5,229 nt of DNA from Minisyncoccota bacterium (lineage in GTDB: Bacteria > Patescibacteriota > Minisyncoccia > Minisyncoccales > GWA2-38-27). The stretch covers positions 1 through 5,229 of the forward strand of contig JAQUNM010000040.1 in assembly GCA_028717605.1 (NCBI GenBank). Direction: 5' to 3'. Positions 1-4,684 of the stretch are shown here, in pieces (position 1 is the first letter of the stretch; every line of letters starts with the position of its first letter). The notes under the pieces were generated by a model. That model was given only the letters and a program-made list of their open reading frames with translations, was not told the origin of the DNA and made no database searches. The position numbers and the translations under genes were made by a program.

Positions 1-2
1 TT

Positions 3-155
3 ATTTGGTTTGATCCCATGGTTTTAGTAGATTTATCAAGAATAGCCGCAGAGATCGGGCAAATAGATTCAGGGCTCACCTTAGATCAAATTTTTGATTT
101 AAGGTTTGAAGAAAAGCTAAAGTATGAACAAAATAAAATTAAGCCTATTAACTAA
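3..155 (+). CDS. ABC transporter substrate-binding protein, C-terminal tail (partial)
   Basis: The open frame enters from the left edge and ends at TAA 153-155, giving 50 visible residues. The tail runs from IWFDPMVLVDLSR to GLTLDQIFDLRF. A helix ending in 'aleigqid', then 'ldqifDlRF', is the usual C-terminus of SsuA/TauA/NMT1-type periplasmic solute-binding proteins. The next gene encodes the matching class of permease, which strongly supports the call. The protein would capture a small solute (nitrate, sulfonate, taurine or a thiamine-pyrimidine precursor are the known ligands of the family) outside the membrane and deliver it to the permease. The ligand cannot be read from this fragment because the binding lobes lie upstream. 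The frame overlaps the permease by 32 nt, so the last ten residues share DNA with the permease start. The coding call is firmer than the product call. Confidence 0.72.
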   Translation: MWFDPMVLVDLSRIAAEIGQIDSGLTLDQIFDLRFEEKLKYEQNKIKPIN

Positions 156-909
156 GAAGATAATTCGAGGATCAATACCATTTTTAATTATTATAGTTTT
201 TTGGTATTTTCTTTATCATTTTCATCAAAGCACAACAGGGTTAATTCCATCACCAAATCTAGCCTTTTTGTCTTTTTTTCAATTAATTATTGATGGGAAA
301 ATTTTAGAACTAATATTAACAAGTTTATTAAACTTGATGCCGCCGTTTATTCTCGCAGCTATTTTGGCTATAGTTTTGGGGATTATAATGGGAAGAAATA
401 AAATTGTTTTTCAAGTTTTCCACCCTTTTTTATCGGCGCTTTATCCTGTTCCATCATTAGCCTGGCTTCCTTTTATAATATTGTTTTTAGGATTTACTAG
501 GGAAGCCGTTTGGTTTGTTATTTTTCTTTCAGCTTTTATAAGAATGATATTTAGCATTATTAGTGGGGTTCAAAATATTAACATAGAATATATTTTGGTT
601 GTTAAAAATTTAGCCTTTAGTAAACTAAAAACGATATTTAATGTAATTATACCTTGTTCACTTCCCCATATTATTACCGGATTAAGGTTAGGCTTTGGTG
701 CAGCCTGGAGATCTTTAGTAGGTGCTGAAATGCTAGTAATAACCTTAGGGGGACTAGGAAAATTTATTTGGGTATCGCAATGGTATTTTGATTTTGACAA
801 GGTAATAGCAGGAATTATAACTATATCTTTAATCAGTCTTTTAGTAGAAGAAGTAATATTCAAAAGAATAGAAAAAAACACTTTAATTAAATGGGGAGCA
901 ATTGATTAG
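124..909 (+). CDS. ABC transporter permease, nitrate/sulfonate/taurine (SsuC/TauC) type
   Basis: This is a 261-residue integral membrane subunit, close to the usual 250-270 for the family. Hydrophobic segments lie at about residues 15-32, 64-89, 110-123, 126-148, 178-207 and 226-244, fitting six TM helices of the BPD_transp_1 fold. Family signatures are ALYPVPSLAWLPFIILFLG (105-123), the cytoplasmic coupling loop with IIPCSLPHIITGLRLGFGAAWRSLVGAEM across 175-203, and a C-terminal basic tail FKRIEK. The classical EAA opening of the loop has drifted to LVVKNLAFSK, but the downstream G and the LP/TGLRL part are intact. It would form the channel of an importer and contact an ATPase that is not in this window. 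The ATG at 124 is accepted although it overlaps the upstream gene by 32 nt, because no other plausible start precedes TM1. Translational coupling is likely. Substrate is undetermined. Confidence 0.9.
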   Translation: MNKIKLSLLTKKIIRGSIPFLIIIVFWYFLYHFHQSTTGLIPSPNLAFLSFFQLIIDGKILELILTSLLNLMPPFILAAILAIVLGIIMGRNKIVFQVFHPFLSALYPVPSLAWLPFIILFLGFTREAVWFVIFLSAFIRMIFSIISGVQNINIEYILVVKNLAFSKLKTIFNVIIPCSLPHIITGLRLGFGAAWRSLVGAEMLVITLGGLGKFIWVSQWYFDFDKVIAGIITISLISLLVEEVIFKRIEKNTLIKWGAID

Positions 910-947
910 TATAGACTATAGTTTTCTAACAAAACATTTTTATTTAT

Positions 948-1697
948 ATGGATCAATATAATGTTAAAAAATATTTTCTTTATAAGACCATTACAGACGA
1001 TAGAGCAAAATTATATTCATTGTTCAAATTAGGACATGTTTCGTCTGTAGACAGAATTAGCAAGGATATGGCTGTTTTTATTTCTAAAACATTATTTTTG
1101 CCAAATAATGAGAATGTGTTTATATATACTACTCATAAGATTCCAATAGATAATGCTTGTAAAAAAAGCTCTCTTTTGCTTAGTGAGAATATTTCTAAAT
1201 TTTTTAAGTTGCCAATTGTTATTGGAGAATATTATCATGTTTTTAATGATGTTGAATTTTATAACAATAAAAAAACCTTTAGAAAAACAGATATTAAGAT
1301 TCCTTTTTTTGAAGAAAACAAAATATTAAAAAAGAAAAAAATTAATATTATTGTTATTGATGACTCTTTCGTTACAGGAGATTCTTTGCAAGAATCTTTG
1401 AGAAAACTTTTTCAGATCACAAAAAATATTACTTTTTTCTCTATTATTAAATTAAAGGGTGAAAAGAAACTTGAGCTAGATCTTAATGAATATATCTTTA
1501 AAAATAATTCATACAATATTTTACCCAAAATAGTAATGGAAAGCGGGTATAGGTTTACTACCCAAATGCTTAGAGTTATAAATGATTTACCCTTATTAGA
1601 ATTAGGAAGGTTTATTAATAAGATCGATTCTTATCAAAGAAAGGAGTTAAAAAGAGGATTTAAAAATTTTTTTGGGCGCTCACTTCAAATAAATTAA
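948..1697 (+). CDS. Phosphoribosyltransferase-fold protein
   Basis: This is a 249-residue soluble protein. The clear signature is the PRPP-binding loop of type I phosphoribosyltransferases, IIVIDDSFVTGDS (residues 134-146): a hydrophobic strand, the acidic pair D138-D139, then T143-G144-D145-S146. Upstream, FKLGHVSSVDRISKDMAVFI (about 26-45) and a strand plus helix VFIYTTHKIPIDNACKKS (57-74) resemble the ComF-like PRTases seen with Ter-type stress operons. I recall that resemblance from the family and could not align it. No TM segment or signal peptide is visible, so it is probably cytoplasmic. It lies 38 nt after the permease and 90 nt before a pyrimidine-type 5'-nucleotidase, so a role in nucleotide salvage or nucleotide modification is reasonable. 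The acceptor base is unknown, and a regulatory PRPP-binding role is not excluded. The start has no visible Shine-Dalgarno; the upstream region is T-rich. Confidence 0.75.
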   Translation: MDQYNVKKYFLYKTITDDRAKLYSLFKLGHVSSVDRISKDMAVFISKTLFLPNNENVFIYTTHKIPIDNACKKSSLLLSENISKFFKLPIVIGEYYHVFNDVEFYNNKKTFRKTDIKIPFFEENKILKKKKINIIVIDDSFVTGDSLQESLRKLFQITKNITFFSIIKLKGEKKLELDLNEYIFKNNSYNILPKIVMESGYRFTTQMLRVINDLPLLELGRFINKIDSYQRKELKRGFKNFFGRSLQIN

Positions 1698-1769
1698 TTT
1701 GGTTTTTATCTTGATAAAATGAACAGATATTATGATCAATGGACATAAAAATACTATTCTTTTGAAACA

Positions 1770-1775
1770 TATAAT
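1770..1775 (+). promoter_or_regulatory. Candidate -10 element (TATAAT) before the nucleotidase gene
   Basis: A perfect TATAAT lies 12 nt upstream of the ATG at 1788. If used, transcription would begin about 6 nt before the start codon, giving an almost leaderless mRNA. No convincing -35 hexamer sits 16-18 nt upstream, and perfect TATAAT strings arise easily in such AT-rich DNA. Confidence 0.3.
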
Positions 1776-1787
1776 AAATTAAAGAAC

Positions 1788-2639
1788 ATGGAAGTTATAA
1801 TTTCTAATCAAAAAAGATTAAAAGAATTAAAAGATAAAATAAAGAAAGCAGGCTATAAAAGGTTATATGTCCTGTCAGATTTTGATAGAACCTTAACTTA
1901 CGGAACAATTAATGGAATTAAGGCTCCCTCTATTGTTTCTATGCTTAGAGATGGCAAACATCTTAAGAAAGATTATGCTGATAAAGCAAAATTTTTATTT
2001 CAAAAATATCATTCATTTGAAATAGATCCAGAAATTTCCCTAGAAGAAAAAAGAAAATTAATGCATGAATGGTGGGTAACTCATAATAATTTATTAATTG
2101 ATTCAGGTCTTAATAAAAAAGATTTAAAAGATATTGTAGAAAATGGGTTGATTAGATTTAGAAAGGGTATTTCTGACTTTTTGGATTTTTTACACAAACA
2201 TAATATTCCTTTAATTATTGTTTCAGCCAGTGGGTGTGGAGATGCTATAAGATTATTCTTTCAAAAAATTAAGAAAGACTATAAAAACATATTTTATATT
2301 ACAAATCATTTTTATTGGGATAAAAATGGAAAAGCTATTGCCGTTAAAAAACCCATAATTCATTCTTTGAATAAAGACGAGATTACTCTACAAGATATTC
2401 CAGAAATATATAACGTTATTCGAAACAGGAAAAATATTATTCTTTTAGGAGACCAAATTGAGGATATAGAAATTATTAAAAATCTTGATTATGAGAATTT
2501 TTTAAAAATAGGTTTTTTAAATTATAATTATGATAATCTGAAAAAGGTCTATAAAAAGAACTTTGATATAATATTAAAAAGCGACGAAGATATTTCTTTT
2601 GTAAGTAATTTAATTAAAAGAATATTTAGAATATTCTAA
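1788..2639 (+). CDS. UMPH-1-family pyrimidine 5'-nucleotidase (HAD superfamily, cN-III-like)
   Basis: This 283-residue protein resembles, along its whole length, eukaryotic cytosolic 5'-nucleotidase III, which removes the 5'-phosphate from pyrimidine nucleoside monophosphates. HAD motif I is SDFDRTLT, with nucleophile D31 and acid/base D33. The family-specific stretch EIDPEISLEEKRKLMHEWW covers 78-96. The cap/core transition FLDFLHKHNIPLIIVSAS covers 131-148 and carries motif II at S146. The motif III lysine is probably K187 in AVKKPIIH. Motif IV is LLGDQIEDIEI (219-229) with D222 and D226, followed by LKIGFLN (239-245). Departures from the human enzyme, as I recall it, are one extra residue after the motif II serine (SASGCGD against SAGIGD) and GDQIED where GDSIGD is usual. 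No signal peptide is seen. It follows the PRTase gene, which suggests linked nucleotide metabolism. The family call is strong; the exact substrate is inferred. Confidence 0.88.
   Translation: MEVIISNQKRLKELKDKIKKAGYKRLYVLSDFDRTLTYGTINGIKAPSIVSMLRDGKHLKKDYADKAKFLFQKYHSFEIDPEISLEEKRKLMHEWWVTHNNLLIDSGLNKKDLKDIVENGLIRFRKGISDFLDFLHKHNIPLIIVSASGCGDAIRLFFQKIKKDYKNIFYITNHFYWDKNGKAIAVKKPIIHSLNKDEITLQDIPEIYNVIRNRKNIILLGDQIEDIEIIKNLDYENFLKIGFLNYNYDNLKKVYKKNFDIILKSDEDISFVSNLIKRIFRIF
2626..2639. repeat. 14-nt perfect palindrome over the nucleotidase stop codon
   Basis: TTAGAATATTCTAA is its own reverse complement and ends exactly with the stop codon. It could bind a dimeric protein or form a short cruciform. 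It is pure AT apart from two G/C pairs and has no T-tract after it, so it is not a good terminator. Chance is a real possibility in this composition. Confidence 0.4.
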
Positions 2640-2702
2640 TAGAGAAATTTTCAACATTTACACGATCTTTAAATTAATTTTAAAAAACAAATAACAAGAC
2701 GT

Positions 2703-2731
2703 TTTAACTTATATTTTGTTTCTTTTATAAT
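2703..2731 (+). promoter_or_regulatory. Weak candidate promoter in the gap before the Mrr-like gene
   Basis: A perfect TATAAT at 2726-2731 is preceded at 17 nt by TTTAAC (2703-2708), which matches only three positions of TTGACA. It lies in the 168-nt gap between the nucleotidase and the Mrr-like gene, where a new transcript is plausible, and would leave a leader of about 70 nt. A second weak option, TAAAGT at 2787-2792, is closer to the start codon. The gap holds no other gene or RNA that I can recognise. Confidence 0.25.
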
Positions 2732-2807
2732 AGGTTTTAATTATAGGGCAATACAATAATTATTTTATTGGTTTTTCATTTTATGGTAAAGTAAAAAAAA
2801 GAATATT

Positions 2808-3518
2808 ATGGAAATTAATCCAAAAAATTTTTTCTGGGAAATATTAAAAAACATGTTAATGTTTGTTTGGGAGAATAAATTTCTTTTAGTCTTAATTGTT
2901 ATTATCTTTATAACAGGAATAATAATTAGAATATTTTCTTTAAGAAAAAACTATTTTAAAAAAGGAGCTAAATGGCGGAGTGATCGTGATTATATCTATT
3001 GGCTGCGAGGGATTAGTCCTAAGGAGTTTGAAGAATATATTGCTGAGCTTTTTAAGCAATTGGGTTATAAAGCTTTTGTTACTGGGGGGCCGAATGACGG
3101 AGGGGTTGACGTTATAGCAGAAAAAAATGGCATTAAGCATTATATTCAATGTAAAAGATTTATTACAAAAACAGTGTCAGTAGCAGCAGTGAGAGAATTT
3201 TATGGAGCCCTTGGTCATTATTTGGCTAAGGGTAAGGGTTATTTTATTACTACTAATAAATTTACACTAGAAGCTGAAAAATTTGCTGAAGATAAACCAA
3301 TTGAACTAATTGATGGCCAAAAACTTATTCAATATATTCGCTTGGCTAAAAAAGAAAAAGATTTATCAGATTCACCGTTATTAGAAAAATGTCCAAATTG
3401 TGATGGAAAGCTTGTTGAAAAAAAAGGCAAATTTGGAAAATTTTATGGTTGTTCAAATTATCCTAGGTGTCTTTTTACTAAACAATTAAAAAAAGAAACT
3501 GATTATAAAAAAGATTAA
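2808..3518 (+). CDS. Membrane-anchored Mrr-type endonuclease domain with topoisomerase-type zinc ribbon
   Basis: This 236-residue protein has three parts. Residues 22-44 form one strong TM helix (FLLVLIVIIFITGIIIRIF region), followed by basic residues that suggest a cytoplasmic C-terminus. Residues 68-178 are an Mrr_cat-type PD-(D/E)xK nuclease domain: SPKEFEEYIAELFKQLGY supplies the helix acid (E75 or E76), GGPNDGGVDVIAE supplies D101, and YIQCKRF supplies the Q114-x-K116 pair. All expected catalytic residues are present. Residues 195-221 are a zinc ribbon like those at the C-terminus of type IA topoisomerases, with cysteines C195, C198, C215 and C221 and the GKFYGCSNYPRC signature. The protein probably cuts or processes DNA at the membrane. 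Known Mrr relatives restrict modified DNA, but this membrane/zinc-ribbon architecture is widespread and its role is not settled. No methyltransferase or specificity gene lies beside it. Confidence 0.88.
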   Translation: MEINPKNFFWEILKNMLMFVWENKFLLVLIVIIFITGIIIRIFSLRKNYFKKGAKWRSDRDYIYWLRGISPKEFEEYIAELFKQLGYKAFVTGGPNDGGVDVIAEKNGIKHYIQCKRFITKTVSVAAVREFYGALGHYLAKGKGYFITTNKFTLEAEKFAEDKPIELIDGQKLIQYIRLAKKEKDLSDSPLLEKCPNCDGKLVEKKGKFGKFYGCSNYPRCLFTKQLKKETDYKKD

Positions 3519-3579
3519 AAATTTTTCTATTCTAATTAGTTATATTTATTGATAAATTAATTCTAAAACAGAAGACACC

Positions 3580-3607
3580 TTGACATTCTTTTTGGGGGTT
3601 ATAAAAT
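3580..3607 (+). promoter_or_regulatory. Sigma-70-type promoter for the three-gene unit
   Basis: A perfect -35 TTGACA (3580-3585) is separated by 16 nt from the -10-like TAAAAT (3602-3607). Transcription would start near 3614, leaving a leader of about 16 nt before the ATG at 3630. This is the best promoter in the window. The spacer carries a GGGGG run, unusual in this AT-rich DNA. A TATAAT at 3624-3629 touches the start codon and is too close to serve this gene. Confidence 0.7.
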
Positions 3608-3629
3608 TAAAAGTAGAGAATTTTATAAT

Positions 3630-4073
3630 ATGAAAACTTATTCAGTTTTTATCACAGTTATTTTATGCTTAGTTATTATTTTGGGGATTACTTTTTTGGG
3701 TCGTTACAAGACCATGTATACTCAGCTGTTTTTAGAGATAGAGAGTTGTCAGCAAGATAAGGTTAGTAGCGAAGAAAAACTAAATCAGGCAAAAGAGCAA
3801 TTATTACAAATAAATAAAACCAACAGTGTTTTAATAACAGTTCTTAATTCTTTTATGATCCCTGGTGATTTAAAAGCCATAACAGTTGGATCTCAAGAAT
3901 CATCCGAGATTGAGCAAAAGATTATTGAGATTGTTGATAGTAAGGATCGAATGATAATTGAACAAAGTTGGAACGATTTTAAAGATTCAAAGTTATTAAA
4001 CCCTTTATTTAATCTTTTGAGAAGCGGAGTTAATAACATAGAAAGAATATTAATATCTAATAATCATGAATAA
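3630..4073 (+). CDS. Small membrane-anchored coiled-coil protein of unknown function
   Basis: I do not recognise a family. The 147-residue product starts MKTYSVFITVILCLVIILGI, a single TM helix or uncleaved signal anchor at about 5-24, followed by the basic stretch GRYK. Residues 33-62 (LEIESCQQDKVSSEEKLNQ and on) are charged and heptad-like, with hydrophobics spaced as in a short coiled coil. The rest (80-147) is predicted soluble and mixed helical, with WNDFKDSKLLNPLFNLLRSG at 114-133. A single cysteine (C39) lies outside the membrane segment. It is the first gene after the promoter at 3580-3607 and its stop overlaps the next start by 8 nt, so the two products are probably made together and may interact in the envelope. 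Reading and frame are solid; function is open. Confidence 0.78.
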   Translation: MKTYSVFITVILCLVIILGITFLGRYKTMYTQLFLEIESCQQDKVSSEEKLNQAKEQLLQINKTNSVLITVLNSFMIPGDLKAITVGSQESSEIEQKIIEIVDSKDRMIIEQSWNDFKDSKLLNPLFNLLRSGVNNIERILISNNHE

Positions 4074-4458
4074 AATAAAATTATCTGTTCTATTAATTAT
4101 TTTTGTATTTTTGGGTTATATTTTAGGTAATTTTTTTCCTTTTCAAGCTAATAAAAACTTAGACGAAGGAATAGGGGGAGAAGCCATATTAGAGATAACA
4201 ATTATGACAGAAAAACAACAGCTTTTATCTGGTATTGAAGTTAATGTTGCGGAAAAAATAGGTCCACCATCTTTAGGAGGAGTTGTTTTAACTAACGATA
4301 AAGGAGTAGCTGTTTTTAATATTAAACCAGGTAGTTATTATGTATTTTTTAATTCTAGTAATTTTCCTACCAATCTTGATTATCCAGAGCCTCGGGCTAT
4401 AAATATAGAAGAAGAAAAATTAAATAAAGAAACTATAATATTATTTGATAAGCTATAA
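4066..4458 (+). CDS. Membrane-anchored protein with transthyretin/CnaB-like beta-sandwich domain
   Basis: This 130-residue product begins with a TM/signal anchor at about 5-24 (KLSVLLIIFVFLGYILGNFF); no lipobox cysteine is present, so it is not a lipoprotein. After a short linker comes a domain at about 40-128 of the carboxypeptidase-regulatory / prealbumin-like type: LEITIMTEKQQLLSGIEVNV, then VVLTNDKGVAVFNIKPGSYYV (73-93). The T-x3-G-x-A-x-F-x-I-x-P-G-x-Y pattern is the hallmark of these Ig-like folds. Such domains usually act as extracellular structural or adhesion modules. No isopeptide-forming triad or sortase motif could be identified, so it is not a typical pilin. Its start lies inside the stop of the previous gene (ATGAATAA), with no Shine-Dalgarno, so translation is probably coupled. 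The architecture call is good; the biological role is inferred. Confidence 0.8.
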   Translation: MNKIKLSVLLIIFVFLGYILGNFFPFQANKNLDEGIGGEAILEITIMTEKQQLLSGIEVNVAEKIGPPSLGGVVLTNDKGVAVFNIKPGSYYVFFNSSNFPTNLDYPEPRAINIEEEKLNKETIILFDKL

Positions 4459-4489
4459 TAAAAGGTTGAGTCAAATTTTTAAAGATTAA

Positions 4490-4609
4490 ATGAAAAAATC
4501 TCAAAAGAAAACTTGTCCTGGTTCAAAGATAAAGTCAAAAGGAAAAGGAAAGGGGTTAGGAAGAGGAAAAGGAAAGGGTCCAATTTCTTCAAAACCAAGC
4601 TGGAAATAA
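4490..4609 (+). CDS. 39-residue Lys/Gly-repeat basic micropeptide
   Basis: The ATG at 4490 opens a 39-codon frame ending with TAA 4607-4609, starting 31 nt after the preceding stop. The peptide starts MKKSQKKTCPGSKIKS, then runs through seven consecutive X-G dipeptides (residues 17-30, X = K, K, K, L, R, K, K), and ends PISSKPSWK. It has 13 Lys and 1 Arg with no acidic residue, eight Gly, one Cys (C9) and one Trp (W38). It has no hydrophobic stretch, so it should be cytosolic and disordered, able to bind polyanions such as DNA or RNA. It resembles histone-tail or ribosomal-extension composition, but I recognise no named family. It is the last gene before a strong terminator, so it is very likely transcribed. 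Peptide production is inferred from the orderly start, composition and position; the purine-rich stretch could instead act as RNA. Confidence 0.68.
   Translation: MKKSQKKTCPGSKIKSKGKGKGLGRGKGKGPISSKPSWK
4541..4578 (+). repeat. 14-nt direct repeat in a purine tract
   Basis: GGAAAAGGAAAGGG occurs at 4541-4554 and exactly again at 4565-4578, 24 nt apart and in the same frame. Each copy encodes part of a GKGKG stretch of the micropeptide. The tract 4539-4578 is all purine on the plus strand except TT at 4556-4557. The repeat probably arose by in-frame duplication and could slip during replication. Confidence 0.75.
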
Positions 4610-4634
4610 ATAATAAATATATTCTTTTAGAATA

Positions 4635-4662
4635 ACCCAAGAGTTTCTTGGGTATTTCTTTT
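4635..4662 (+). terminator. Rho-independent terminator closing the three-gene unit
   Basis: An 8-bp perfect stem, ACCCAAGA (4635-4642) with TCTTGGGT (4646-4653) around a GTT loop, is followed by A and the T-rich tract TTTCTTTT (4655-4662). A second 6-bp hairpin with a TTT loop (4620-4634) abuts it on the 5' side, so the two stems could stack. The stem is far richer in G/C than its surroundings. It separates the micropeptide gene from the downstream MBL gene. Confidence 0.88.
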
Positions 4663-4684
4663 GTAATAAAATACAGAAAATAAA

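Noticed and set aside
570..881. A 103-codon open frame on the minus strand inside the permease gene
   Set aside because: It lies fully antisense to a clear membrane permease, has no family motif, and such frames are expected in AT-rich coding DNA.
910..920. TATAG-A-CTATA inverted repeat just after the permease stop
   Set aside because: Five-base arms of AT-rich sequence are expected by chance, and no T-tract or operator context is present.
1704..1719. TTTTATC-TT-GATAAAA inverted repeat after the PRTase gene, as a terminator
   Set aside because: The stem is almost all A-T with a loop of two (or a CTTG loop) and there is no T-tract after it, so it should not terminate transcription well.
1719..1764. 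Tiny open frames between the PRTase and nucleotidase genes (9 codons from the ATG at 1719; 8 codons from the ATG at 1738)
   Set aside because: They are too short, lack a Shine-Dalgarno and have no conserved feature; a leader peptide cannot be supported.
2940..3149. A 69-codon minus-strand open frame inside the Mrr-like gene
   Set aside because: It is antisense to the TM-proximal and catalytic part of a well-supported protein and shows no recognisable features.
4066..4089. Same seven-residue opening (MNKIKLS) in the permease at 124 and in the protein at 4066, suggesting duplication
   Set aside because: The similarity stops after the first residues, the DNA differs at synonymous and other sites, and Lys/Ile/Leu-rich openings before a TM helix are common in AT-rich genomes.
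3580..4662. Pilin or sortase-substrate operon
   Set aside because: The CnaB-like domain lacks an LPxTG motif and identifiable isopeptide residues, and no sortase or prepilin peptidase site is present.
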